Below are positions 43,330 through 52,573 of a stretch of DNA of 64,000 nt, in pieces. The position numbers and the translations under genes were made by a program. Numbering within the stretch: position 1 is the stretch's first letter; each line of letters opens with the position of its first letter. The DNA is from Marinomonas profundimaris (GTDB lineage Bacteria; Pseudomonadota; Gammaproteobacteria; Pseudomonadales; Marinomonadaceae): the NCBI RefSeq assembly GCF_000508165.1, contig NZ_AYOZ01000062.1, positions 62,001 to 126,000 of the forward strand, given 5' to 3'. The notes under the pieces are model-generated. The model had not been told where the DNA came from and searched no databases. It saw nothing but the letters and a program-made list of their open reading frames with translations.

Positions 43330-44835
43330 CTATTCAGTGAGGTCTTTCGGTAACAATGCGCTGGGAATATTTTGATAACAAACCGGACGCAAAAAACGAC
43401 GAATCGACAAGGTGCCAACAGACGTCGCACCAAAGTTAGTCGACGCAGGATATGGTCCGCCATGCACCATGGTGTCGCTGACTTCCACGCCCGTCGGGAA
43501 TCCATTCGCTAACAAGCGGCCAGCCTTACGTTCCAACACGGGGAAGAGTTTCTGACATGCGGCGTAATCGCCTTCATCCAGATGAATCGTACACGTAAGC
43601 TGACCTTCCAAATGACGCGCCAGCTCAACCATCTGTTCCACACTGTCGGTCAACACGACCAAGCCAAGTGGACCAAACACTTCTTCATGCAACTTAGGAT
43701 TGTTCAACCAATCTTGCCCAGTCACAGTGAATAAATTCGGCAACGCTTGTCGCCCTTCACTTTGTGTTTTCACCAATTTTTGAGTGGGCGATTGCGTAAA
43801 CGCCTCGACGCCTTTTCGATACGCCGCGGCAATGCCATCGGTTAGCATGGTTTGCGCAGGCACATCCGACAACGCGTCACTTGCGGCGGTCATCATGGCG
43901 CGCGAATCTGCATTGTCCAACATCACAGCAATGCCAGGATTGGTACAGAATTGCCCTGCGCCCATGGTTAAAGATGCCGCCCAACCTTTGCCCAATGCTT
44001 GCGCGCGTTTTTTCACCGCTTCTGGCATCATAAACATGGGATTCACGGAACCCAATTCGCCAAAGAAAGGAATCGGTTCTGGGCGCGCCGCACACAAATC
44101 AAATAACGCGCGTCCTCCCGCCAAGCTGCCAGTAAAACCAACCGCTTTAATCAAAGGATGCTGAACCAACGCTTGCCCGGCTTCAAAGCCATGACCTTGT
44201 ACCAAGGAAAAAACACCCGCGGGTATATTACAGCGCTTGATCGCCGCTTCGATTGCTTGAGCAATAATTTCCCCTGTGCCAGGGTGCGCTGGATGACCTT
44301 TGACCACCACAGTACAACCTGCCGCCAACGCCGCGGCGGTATCGCCACCCGCAGTGGAAAAGGCCAATGGGAAGTTTGACGCGCCGAACACCGCCACAGG
44401 GCCAATGGGTCGTTGCATCATGTGCATATCGGGTCGTGGCAATGGCGCGCGATCTGGCAACGCTTGGTCAAACCGGCGATCCAAATACTCACCCGACAAA
44501 ATGTGTGTGGCGAACAAACGTAACTGGCCAACTGTTCGACCACGTTCGCCTTGCAGTCTTGCCACTGGTAAACCGGTTTCTTGCACGCCGATCTCGGTAA
44601 TGGCTTCTCCGCGAACGTCTATTTCATCGGCAATCGCATTTAAAAAAGCCGCACGAACGTCACGAGAAGAATAGCCATACGTTTCAAAAGCCGCTTCGGC
44701 AGCTTTTGCCGCGGCATCCACATCGGAAACTCGGCCAACATAAAAAGAATGAGAAGGCCCACTCGCTGGAGTAGAAGAAAAGGTTTCCTCGCTTTTAACC
44801 CATTTTCCAGCGATAAAGTGCTGTCCAGTAAACAT
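43330..44835 (-). CDS. 2-oxoglutarate semialdehyde dehydrogenase (NADP-type aldehyde dehydrogenase)
   Basis: A 501-residue aldehyde dehydrogenase of the KGSADH/AldH-type subgroup. It has the AVFGASNFPLAFSTAGGDTAAALAAGC region (landmark FGASNFPLAF), ELGSVNPMFM and the catalytic Cys in GAGQFCTNPG near residue 270. In the oxidative pentose pathway it oxidises 2-oxoglutarate semialdehyde to 2-oxoglutarate, joining the TCA cycle. It is the last gene of the operon with the aldonate dehydratase and AraD1. AAGGAG precedes the ATG. Confidence 0.9.
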   Translation of the reverse strand: MFTGQHFIAGKWVKSEETFSSTPASGPSHSFYVGRVSDVDAAAKAAEAAFETYGYSSRDVRAAFLNAIADEIDVRGEAITEIGVQETGLPVARLQGERGRTVGQLRLFATHILSGEYLDRRFDQALPDRAPLPRPDMHMMQRPIGPVAVFGASNFPLAFSTAGGDTAAALAAGCTVVVKGHPAHPGTGEIIAQAIEAAIKRCNIPAGVFSLVQGHGFEAGQALVQHPLIKAVGFTGSLAGGRALFDLCAARPEPIPFFGELGSVNPMFMMPEAVKKRAQALGKGWAASLTMGAGQFCTNPGIAVMLDNADSRAMMTAASDALSDVPAQTMLTDGIAAAYRKGVEAFTQSPTQKLVKTQSEGRQALPNLFTVTGQDWLNNPKLHEEVFGPLGLVVLTDSVEQMVELARHLEGQLTCTIHLDEGDYAACQKLFPVLERKAGRLLANGFPTGVEVSDTMVHGGPYPASTNFGATSVGTLSIRRFLRPVCYQNIPSALLPKDLTE

Positions 44836-44882
44836 GCTTACTCCTTATTAATTCATTATGAGGCCGATGTTTCATGCCTATT

Positions 44883-46643
44883 TTAGTGGCTGTCTTTCGG
44901 CACCGCAGCGCCTCGACATCCTTTTAGGAAGTCAAAATCCGCGCCTGTGTCTGCACCTTGGACGTGGTCATGGAACAACTTAATATAACCGCTTTTTGGT
45001 GGTTCTAAATGACTTTTCCAATTGACTAACCGTATGGCCATTTCTTCATCAGAAATGTCCACGTGCAAACGACGGTTTTCCACGTCTAACTCAATCATGT
45101 CGCCATTTTTCACGACGGCCAATGGTCCACCCGCCGCCGCTTCCGGTGTGGTGTGCAAAACGACCGTACCATATGCCGTGCCAGACATGCGCGCATCGGA
45201 AATCCGCACCATGTCTTTGATGCCTTTGCGCAAGACTTTCGGCGGCAAGCCCATGTTGCCCACTTCCGCCATGCCTGGATACCCTTTCGGGCCGCAGTTT
45301 TTCAGTACCATGACACAGTTTTCGTCTATGTCTAAGTCTTCGTCGTTTATCTTAGCTTTATAGTCGTCAATGTCTTCAAACACCACCGCGCGTCCGCGAT
45401 GTTGCAATAAATGCGCCGACGCCGCCGACGGTTTTAACACCGCGCCTTGTGGTGCTAAGTTGCCTTTTAGCACCACAATGCCGCCTTTTTGCGTTAATGC
45501 TTTATCAACGGGCAAAATAACGTCTGGGTTCCAATTCCGAACTTCTTTGACTTCGTCCCAGATGGATTCGCCCGACACGGTAATCGCGTTTTTATGCAAT
45601 TTACCGGCTTCCGCCAAATGCTTGATGACAACCGGCAAACCGCCCGCGTAGAAGAACTCTTCCATCAGGTATTTGCCCGATGGCATGAGATTCACAATGG
45701 TGGCGATTTCTTGGCCGAGTTTGTCCCAATCGTCCAAGGTCAAATCCACACCGACACGACCCGCAATCGCCAATAAATGAATCACCGCATTGGTGGAACC
45801 ACCAATTGCGCCGTTAACACGAATCGCGTTTTCAAATGCTTGGCGCGTTAAAATGTCGGACGGTTTAAGATCGTCTTTGACCATGTCGACAATACGACGC
45901 CCCGTCAGATGCGCCATAACTCGGCGACGACTGTCAACCGCGGGAATGGCTGCGTTGCCAGATAACGCCATGCCCAAGGCTTCTGCCATCGACGCCATGG
46001 TACTGGCGGTGCCCATGGTGTTACATGAACCCGCTGAACGAGACATGGATTGCTCGGCTTCAAGAAAGTCTTCCTGCGTCATCTTGCCCGCTTTGATGTC
46101 TTCCGACATTTGCCACAGCGCCGTGCCAGACCCCACACGTTCGCCCCTGAAATAACCGTTCAGCATCGGTCCGCCAGACACCACAATGGACGGAATATCG
46201 ACACTGCAAGCGCCCATTAGCAACGCGGGGGTAGTTTTGTCACAGCCCGCCAGCAAAACAACCCCGTCGAGAGGATTCGCACGCAAGGCTTCTTCCACAT
46301 CCATCGCCGCCATGTTTCGATACATCATGGCGGTTGGTCGGAGTGAGCTTTCTCCCACTGAAAAGACAGGAAACTCCAATGGCAAACCACCGGCTTCATA
46401 AATACCGTGTTTGACTCGATCGGCAAGGTCACGAAGATGCGCGTTACAAGGCGTTAATTGCGACCAAGTATTACAAATACCAATCACCGGACGACCATCA
46501 AATAAATCGGCCGGCAAACCTTGGTTTTTCATCCAGCTGCGGTGATAAATATGATCTCGCGATGTGCCGCCAAACCATTCCGTAGAACGCAATTTACGGG
46601 GCCATTCTTTTGGGACAAACGTATTTTTCTCAAACTCAGTCAT
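44883..46643 (-). CDS. IlvD/Edd family aldonate dehydratase (L-arabonate-type)
   Basis: A 586-residue iron-sulfur dehydratase that removes water from a sugar acid to give a 2-keto-3-deoxy acid. Cys residues for the cluster are in GICNTWSQLTPCN, LLAGCDKTTPALLMG and RSAGSCNTMGTASTM. GGSTNAVIHLLAIAGR is also typical. The subgroup (FGGTSRDHIYHRSWMKNQG start) fits L-arabonate or D-xylonate dehydratases. I chose ATG 46643 because it overlaps the SDR stop (ATGA) and follows GGAGG. Sugar specificity is inferred from AraD1. Confidence 0.9.
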   Translation of the reverse strand: MTEFEKNTFVPKEWPRKLRSTEWFGGTSRDHIYHRSWMKNQGLPADLFDGRPVIGICNTWSQLTPCNAHLRDLADRVKHGIYEAGGLPLEFPVFSVGESSLRPTAMMYRNMAAMDVEEALRANPLDGVVLLAGCDKTTPALLMGACSVDIPSIVVSGGPMLNGYFRGERVGSGTALWQMSEDIKAGKMTQEDFLEAEQSMSRSAGSCNTMGTASTMASMAEALGMALSGNAAIPAVDSRRRVMAHLTGRRIVDMVKDDLKPSDILTRQAFENAIRVNGAIGGSTNAVIHLLAIAGRVGVDLTLDDWDKLGQEIATIVNLMPSGKYLMEEFFYAGGLPVVIKHLAEAGKLHKNAITVSGESIWDEVKEVRNWNPDVILPVDKALTQKGGIVVLKGNLAPQGAVLKPSAASAHLLQHRGRAVVFEDIDDYKAKINDEDLDIDENCVMVLKNCGPKGYPGMAEVGNMGLPPKVLRKGIKDMVRISDARMSGTAYGTVVLHTTPEAAAGGPLAVVKNGDMIELDVENRRLHVDISDEEMAIRLVNWKSHLEPPKSGYIKLFHDHVQGADTGADFDFLKGCRGAAVPKDSH

Positions 46644-47410
46644 ACCCAACCTCCATCCACAATAAAGTTTTGCGCCGAGCACATGGCCGACGCATCGGCG
46701 CCCAAAAACAGCGCCATGTTGGCGATGTGCTCAGGAAGCACCTTGCCAGTTAGGCATTGGCTTTGTTTGATTTTTTCTTCTGCGGCGTCATCGACCCATA
46801 AACGCAGTTGCTTTTCGGTCATTACCCAACCTGGCACCAAGGTGTTTACGCGAATTCCTGCACCACCCAAATCGCGCGCCAACGAGCGCGTTAAACCATG
46901 CGTGGCGGCTTTGCTCGTGCCGTAGGTTGGATAACCCGCGGTTGCCATCATCCAGCCAACGGAACCGAAGTTGATGATCGAGCCGCTACCCATTTCTTTC
47001 ATCATGGGCGCGACGGTTTGCGCGGCGAACATCGCGTGTTTGATGTTCACGCTAACCAATTCGTCGAAGCGTTCTTCGGTTAACGACTCCAAGGAATGGC
47101 GCACGTCGTTGGCGGCGTTGTTCATCAAGACTGAAATCGGCCCAAACGCCTCTGCCGCGGCGCGGATTTTGCTTTGATAATCTTTGATATTGGTAATATC
47201 GCAAACGTCAAAACGCACCTCGCAGCCGTCTTTAGTAAGGCGTTTCGCCAGATTATTGCCCGCCACTTCATCCAAATCCACAAAGGCGGTTTTCGCTCCT
47301 TGCTTGGCGTAGGCTTCCACGATGGCGGCACCAATTCCGGTTGCGCCACCAGAGATAAACACCGAACGGCCATTTAAATCTGGGTAAACGGCGCTATTTG
47401 TCTTATTCAT
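46640..47410 (-). CDS. SDR sugar 1-dehydrogenase
   Basis: A 256-residue NAD(P)-dependent dehydrogenase that should oxidise the anomeric carbon of an aldose (L-arabinose, D-galactose, L-fucose or D-xylose) to the lactone. It has SGGATGIGAAI at about 15-25, NNAANDVRHS near 90, and the catalytic YGTSK near 163. It ends in VDGGWV, the usual SDR end. It overlaps AraD1 upstream and the dehydratase downstream by four bases each, so the three are translated together. Confidence 0.87.
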   Translation of the reverse strand: MNKTNSAVYPDLNGRSVFISGGATGIGAAIVEAYAKQGAKTAFVDLDEVAGNNLAKRLTKDGCEVRFDVCDITNIKDYQSKIRAAAEAFGPISVLMNNAANDVRHSLESLTEERFDELVSVNIKHAMFAAQTVAPMMKEMGSGSIINFGSVGWMMATAGYPTYGTSKAATHGLTRSLARDLGGAGIRVNTLVPGWVMTEKQLRLWVDDAAEEKIKQSQCLTGKVLPEHIANMALFLGADASAMCSAQNFIVDGGWV

Positions 47411-48375
47411 AGCGGCGCTACCTCGGTATTGAGTTCATCCGCTTTCCCCAAGGCATTGCGTAATGGCAAACCAAAAGTGGGTGAAGATATTTCAAAGACA
47501 TCGCCTTCTTGTGCTTGAATGCCATCCGCAAACGACAAGGTCGCTGTACCAAACATGTGCACATGCAAATCGCCCGGTTGACGAAAGATCGAATATTTAA
47601 AATGATGATGTTCTAAATTCTTAAAGGTATGCGACATATTGTCTTCACCTGACACAAAACCTTTCTCCCAAAGCGTGGTTTCGCCACGCTCAATGCGCGA
47701 ATGACCTTCAATGTGCATTGGCAATTCCCCCACCAGCAATTCAGGGCCAAACGCCGCCGGACGCAATTTTGAATGCGCCAAGAACAAATAGTTTTGGCGT
47801 TCGGTGACGTGATCTGAAAACTCATTCGCTAAGGTATAGCCAATTCGATGCACCTTGCCGTTTTCGCCCACTAAATAAAAGCCCGCGATTTCTGGTTCTT
47901 CGCCTCCGTCTAACGCAAAAGATGGCGAAGGCAACGCGTCACCCGGTGCGATCACGCCTGCGCCATTGCCTTTGTAAAACCATTCTGGCTGCACACCTTC
48001 TTGTCCTTCGGCAGGTTTTCCACCCTCTACACCCATTTGGAAGATCTTCATCGAATCGGTGAGTTCTTCGCTTTTCGCGTGCATGGCATTACGAGTGGCG
48101 GCCGAACCTAAATGCGTTAAGCCCGTTCCAGTTAAATACATGTGCGCAGGATCTGGATGGCGAACAGGACAATCTAGCTGATTATTCTTAGCCAGCTCGG
48201 CCAAATTTACAGGCTCACCTAAGCCATGTTTTTCAAGAATAGACGTCAGCGGCACACCATTTTTAACGGCTTCTTTTGCGAGTTCGTAAACACTCGACGC
48301 GTGAAGAACAAGGTGTGCTTCGCCGCCTTCACGACACACCACACCGCCTTGTTTTATTTGAGATAGAAACAACAT
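47407..48375 (-). CDS. araD1: AraD1 family 2-keto-3-deoxy-L-arabonate dehydratase (FAH fold)
   Basis: A 322-residue protein of the fumarylacetoacetate hydrolase superfamily. It matches the AraD1 group: MYLTGTGLTHLGSAATRNAMH near residue 95 and GDLHVHMFGTATLSFADGI near 275, with acidic metal ligands such as GEEPEIAG. It should turn 2-keto-3-deoxy-L-arabonate into 2-oxoglutarate semialdehyde. I placed the start at ATG 48375, eight bases after AAGGAG, over an upstream in-frame ATG inside mmsB. Overlaps the SDR gene by four bases. Confidence 0.87.
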   Translation of the reverse strand: MLFLSQIKQGGVVCREGGEAHLVLHASSVYELAKEAVKNGVPLTSILEKHGLGEPVNLAELAKNNQLDCPVRHPDPAHMYLTGTGLTHLGSAATRNAMHAKSEELTDSMKIFQMGVEGGKPAEGQEGVQPEWFYKGNGAGVIAPGDALPSPSFALDGGEEPEIAGFYLVGENGKVHRIGYTLANEFSDHVTERQNYLFLAHSKLRPAAFGPELLVGELPMHIEGHSRIERGETTLWEKGFVSGEDNMSHTFKNLEHHHFKYSIFRQPGDLHVHMFGTATLSFADGIQAQEGDVFEISSPTFGLPLRNALGKADELNTEVAPL

Positions 48376-48385
48376 AATCTGCTCC

Positions 48386-49588
48386 TTAACGCGCTTTTTG
48401 TTTGTTGTAGACATCAAATACCACTGCCGCGAGCAAGACCAAGCCCTTGATCACCTGCTGCCAATCAATGCCTATACCCAGTATCGACATCCCGTTATTC
48501 ATTACGCCCATGATAAAGGCGCCAATCACCGCTCCGATGACTTTGCCCACGCCGCCCGTCATGGACGCGCCGCCAATAAAGACCGCCGCGATCACGTCAA
48601 GCTCAAACGCAAACCCCGCTTTTGGTGTGGCGGTGTTCAAACGCGCGGCGAAAATCAAACCCGCCAGCGCCGCTAACATGCCCATGTTGGCAAAGGTCAA
48701 AAAGGTCAAACGCTCGGTATTAATGCCCGACAATTTCGCCGCTTTGACGTTGCCGCCCAAGGCATAAATACGACGACCAATGGTCGTGCTGTTGGTAATA
48801 AAGGTGTAGATCGCGATCAACACAGCCATGGTGATCAGCACATTTGGCAAACCACGATAGGTGCTTAACAGATAGGAAAGATAGATAATCGCCGCGGCAA
48901 TTAAGGCATTTTTCACAAGGAAAAACGAAAACGGCTCGTCTTGAATCCCGTATTTTAATGACTGAGCTCGACTGCGCGCCGCTAAAAAAACAATCGCACT
49001 GGCCGCCAATACACCCAAGACCAAGGCAGTCACATTCGGACGCCCAACGCCAAACACGTCAGGAATAAACCCAGTACTTAATAACTGAAAGCTTTTTGGA
49101 AAAGGCCCAACAGATTGTCCTTCCAGTAACGCCAAGGTCAAGCCACGGAACACCAACATGCCTGCCAAGGTGACGATAAACGCTGGTATTTTCCAATAGG
49201 CGATCCAATAACCCTGCAAACCACCAATGATCAACCCCACGACAAGACAAACCGGCACAACAAGAATGGTGGGCAAATCGTAGTTGACCGACATCACCGC
49301 CGCCAATGCGCCAATAAACCCTGCGACCGACCCCACCGACAAATCGATATGCCCCGCGACAATCACCAGCAACATGCCAATCGCCATGATGATGATGTAG
49401 CTGTTTTGCAAGAACAAATTGGTTAAGTTAACCGGACGCATCAAGGTGCCATCGGTTAAAAATTCAAACATCCCCATGATCACGACCAACGCAATCAACA
49501 TGCCGTAGTCACGCACGTGTGTCTTTAAATAATGGGTAACAGAAGGCGCGGACTGCACCGTCGAAGTCGTTTCTTTTGTTGTCGCCAT
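48386..49588 (-). CDS. mmsB: Multiple-monosaccharide ABC transporter permease
   Basis: A 400-residue permease with about ten helices and the family signatures AGHIDLSVGSVAGFIGALAAVM (landmark GHIDLSVGSV), YALGGNVKAAKLSGIN and FIGGASMTGGVGKVIGAVIGAF. It is the membrane part of an ABC importer for several aldoses, working with MmsA and the ChvE-type binding protein. It lies 29 bases after mmsA and 10 bases before araD1, in one operon. Confidence 0.92.
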   Translation of the reverse strand: MATTKETTSTVQSAPSVTHYLKTHVRDYGMLIALVVIMGMFEFLTDGTLMRPVNLTNLFLQNSYIIIMAIGMLLVIVAGHIDLSVGSVAGFIGALAAVMSVNYDLPTILVVPVCLVVGLIIGGLQGYWIAYWKIPAFIVTLAGMLVFRGLTLALLEGQSVGPFPKSFQLLSTGFIPDVFGVGRPNVTALVLGVLAASAIVFLAARSRAQSLKYGIQDEPFSFFLVKNALIAAAIIYLSYLLSTYRGLPNVLITMAVLIAIYTFITNSTTIGRRIYALGGNVKAAKLSGINTERLTFLTFANMGMLAALAGLIFAARLNTATPKAGFAFELDVIAAVFIGGASMTGGVGKVIGAVIGAFIMGVMNNGMSILGIGIDWQQVIKGLVLLAAVVFDVYNKQKAR

Positions 49589-49617
49589 TTTTATGGTTCC
49601 CGCTCTTATTATTCTCG

Positions 49618-51141
49618 TTATGCTTTGACTATCATCGACATGATTTTTTCTTGGCTCGCATCGGCTTGGTCTAACTCGCCAACAAAACGGCCTTCGTTCA
49701 TCACGTAAATACGATCACACATGCCAAGTAACTCTGGCATTTCTGAAGAAATCATCACCACGCCTTTGCCATCATCGGCGAGCTGGTTGATGATGTTGTA
49801 GATTTCAAATTTGGCACCTACGTCGATGCCGCGGGTCGGTTCGTCCAGAATCAACACATCCGGTTGCGAATACAGCCATTTGCTCAGCACCACTTTTTGC
49901 TGATTACCACCGGACAAGTTCATCACTTTTTGAAACACGCTGGGCGTTCGAATGTTGAGCGCTTGTCGGTAATCTTCCGATACTTGGCGTTCGATATTTT
50001 CATTGATGACGCCTCGGGATGACACGCGATCGAGATTGGCCAAAGTCGTATTGATTTGAATGGTTTCTTCTAGAATCAGTCCGAGTTCTTTACGGTCTTC
50101 TGTCACGTACGCCAAACCGCTTTTGATGGCCTTTGGTACGCTGGATAAGTCGGCCGACTCTCCGCGCAACCGCACCTCGCCTTGAATGTTTTTGCCATAG
50201 CTTTGACCAAATAAGCTCATCGCTAATTCAGTGCGGCCTGATCCCATTAACCCGGCAATGCCAACAATTTCCCCTGCCCGCACATTGAACGCTATGTCAT
50301 GAATCATCTGACGATCCAGCGCCTCTGGGTGCCAAACATTCCAGCTGCTTACTTCCATCAAGATTTTGCCTAAATGGCTTTCTCTTTGTGGATAACGGTT
50401 TGCCATATCACGGCCAACCATGTCGCGAATAATGTCTTCTTCGCTGATGCTTTGCGCGTGGCAATCTAATGTAGACACTGACGCACCATCACGAATCACG
50501 GTAATGCTGTCGGCAACACGGCTGATTTCATTCAATTTGTGGGTAATCAGAATGGAGGAAATGCCTTGTGCTTTGAATTCCAATAATAGGTCGAGCAACT
50601 TCGCGCTGTCGTTCTCTTGCAACGCCGACGTCGGTTCGTCCAAAATCAATAATTTCACGTCTTTGGCCAGTGCTTTGGCGATCTCAACAAGCTGTTGTTT
50701 GCCAACACCTAATTGACCAAGTAAGGTCGAGGGTGATTCTTTTAACCCGACCATTTCTAATAAGGTTTGGGTGCGAGCGTAGGTTTTCGGCCAGTTAATC
50801 ACACCGTTTTCGACATTTTCATTGCCTAAAAATAAGTTCTCGGCGATCGACAAAAGCGGCACCAATGCCAACTCCTGATGAATGATAATGATGCCTTTTT
50901 CTTCGCTGTCCGTGATGCCGGAAAATGCCACGGTTTCGCCGTTAAACAGTATGTCTCCGTCATAACTTCCAAATGGATAAACCCCACTCAATACCTTCAT
51001 GAGCGTCGATTTACCCGCGCCATTTTCCCCCACTAGCGCGTGAATTTCCCCTTCACGAACTTTCAGATTCACCGAGTCGAGGGCTTTAACGCCAGGAAAG
51101 GTCTTGGTAATGCCACGCATTTCCAAAATGATATTTTCCAT
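49618..51141 (-). CDS. mmsA: Multiple-monosaccharide ABC transporter ATPase
   Basis: A 507-residue tandem ATPase of the sugar-import type. The N-terminal half has Walker [10 protein letters not shown], a slightly changed signature [15 protein letters not shown] and Walker [12 protein letters not shown]. The C-terminal half has a [11 protein letters not shown]-loop-like motif, signature [15 protein letters not shown] and [15 protein letters not shown]. The N-terminal signature lacks LSGGQ Ser-Gly-Gly, as often seen in this family. It follows the binding-protein gene with a stable intercistronic hairpin between. Confidence 0.93.
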   Translation of the reverse strand: MENIILEMRGITKTFPGVKALDSVNLKVREGEIHALVGENGAGKSTLMKVLSGVYPFGSYDGDILFNGETVAFSGITDSEEKGIIIIHQELALVPLLSIAENLFLGNENVENGVINWPKTYARTQTLLEMVGLKESPSTLLGQLGVGKQQLVEIAKALAKDVKLLILDEPTSALQENDSAKLLDLLLEFKAQGISSILITHKLNEISRVADSITVIRDGASVSTLDCHAQSISEEDIIRDMVGRDMANRYPQRESHLGKILMEVSSWNVWHPEALDRQMIHDIAFNVRAGEIVGIAGLMGSGRTELAMSLFGQSYGKNIQGEVRLRGESADLSSVPKAIKSGLAYVTEDRKELGLILEETIQINTTLANLDRVSSRGVINENIERQVSEDYRQALNIRTPSVFQKVMNLSGGNQQKVVLSKWLYSQPDVLILDEPTRGIDVGAKFEIYNIINQLADDGKGVVMISSEMPELLGMCDRIYVMNEGRFVGELDQADASQEKIMSMIVKA

Positions 51142-51154
51142 AAAACATCCCGTT

Positions 51155-51192
51155 AGCGGACGCGCTACTGGTCAGTAAACACCACGCCCGCT
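51155..51192 (-). promoter_or_regulatory. Intercistronic hairpin between chvE and mmsA
   Basis: On the minus strand AGCGGGCG pairs with CGTCCGCT (one G-U) around an inner TACTG-AC-CAGTA stem. It ends 13 bases before the mmsA start. Such hairpins often protect the binding-protein part of the mRNA or lower read-through to the ATPase. Confidence 0.5.
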
Positions 51193-51224
51193 GTTTTATT
51201 ATTGTTAATAGGATTTGTTGGCTA

Positions 51225-52286
51225 TTAATTAACCTGAGATTTTTTGTAATACCCACTGCCCAACAGCACGTCTTGCCAATTGGATTTATCGACCGTGACG
51301 GGCTCAAGCAAATAACTCGGGATGACTTTGATGCCATTGTCGTAGGTGGTCGTGTCATTGATTTCAGGTTTGGTGTCGTTCAATACCGCTTGCACCATGC
51401 CGACCGTCACATTGGCTAATTCTCGCGTGTCTTTAAAGATGGTCGAGTATTGCTCACCAGCAATAATAGACTTAACAGAAGGCACTTCGGCATCTTGACC
51501 TGTTACGACGGGCATCGCCATGCCGCCAGAACCATAACCAACGCCTTTTAGTGACGATAAAATACCAATTGAAATACCATCATAAGGAGACAATACGCCG
51601 TTTATACGTTTTTCGGTGTAATGCGCAGACAGCAAGTTATCCATTCGAGATTGCGCGGTGGCGCCGTCCCAACGTAACGTACCGACTTTATCCATACCCA
51701 TTTGGCCAGACACGACATTGACCTTACCGGAATCGATCATTGGCTGAAGCACAGACATGGCGCCGTTGTAGAAGAAGTACGCGTTGTTATCGTCTGGTGA
51801 ACCACCAAATAACTCAACGTTGTAGGGTCCTTTACCACGTTTCTCCATGCCGCTGACCAAGGATTTTGCTTGCAGCACACCGACTTTAAAATTATCAAAA
51901 GTCGCGTAGTAGCTCACATAAGGGCTGTTTTTGATCAGTCGATCATAAGAAATCACCTTGATACCTGCGGCATCGGCATTTTCCAGCGCGTTCGATAACG
52001 TTGTGCCGTCAATTGCGGCGATCACCAAGACATCAACGCCTTTTACGATCATATTTTCAATTTGAGAAAGCTGATTTGGAATTTCATCTTCTGCGTACTG
52101 CAGATCGACTTTATAACCAGCGTCTTTGAATAGTTTGACCATGGAATCGCCATCGGTGATCCAACGAGCAGAGGATTTGGTTGGCATGGCAATACCAACA
52201 TAACCATTGGCGGCCAACGCACTGGCGGAACTGAGCACCGTTGCGCCAAGCACCAAACCAGCCATGGCATTCTTTAGATAGTTCAT
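51225..52286 (-). CDS. chvE: Periplasmic multiple-monosaccharide-binding protein (ChvE-like)
   Basis: A 353-residue periplasmic protein with a clear signal peptide ([18 protein letters not shown] then ANGYVG). The mature part is a type I periplasmic-binding fold: [34 protein letters not shown] and [23 protein letters not shown] (landmark [11 protein letters not shown]). ChvE-type proteins bind L-arabinose, D-galactose, D-glucose, D-xylose and others. It is the first gene of the operon. CAGGAG precedes the ATG. In the 287 bases upstream I see only a weak GTATG/CATAC dyad at about 52400-52418 and no firm promoter. Confidence 0.92.
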   Translation of the reverse strand: MNYLKNAMAGLVLGATVLSSASALAANGYVGIAMPTKSSARWITDGDSMVKLFKDAGYKVDLQYAEDEIPNQLSQIENMIVKGVDVLVIAAIDGTTLSNALENADAAGIKVISYDRLIKNSPYVSYYATFDNFKVGVLQAKSLVSGMEKRGKGPYNVELFGGSPDDNNAYFFYNGAMSVLQPMIDSGKVNVVSGQMGMDKVGTLRWDGATAQSRMDNLLSAHYTEKRINGVLSPYDGISIGILSSLKGVGYGSGGMAMPVVTGQDAEVPSVKSIIAGEQYSTIFKDTRELANVTVGMVQAVLNDTKPEINDTTTYDNGIKVIPSYLLEPVTVDKSNWQDVLLGSGYYKKSQVN

Positions 52287-52573
52287 TAGCTTCTCCTGTT
52301 ACGGCCGAGTCAGCGCAATGAAGAGCAAACTCAGTTGGCCATAGGGTTATTATGATTATTTTTTCTAGCCAATCAGGTCTTAAAAACCTGTTATTCAGAG
52401 TATGGAAAACAGACATACCATTCAAATAGAATAAATGTTGTACTGCATACCGTTTTTGATATGTGAATAGAATTGTTGGAGAAGTGTTAAATCCCCGTAT
52501 TACGTGCTGCGCAATACCAGCAAATTTCGTATTATATTTCCCTTTATCAACACCATTTACTGAGAAGAACTGC

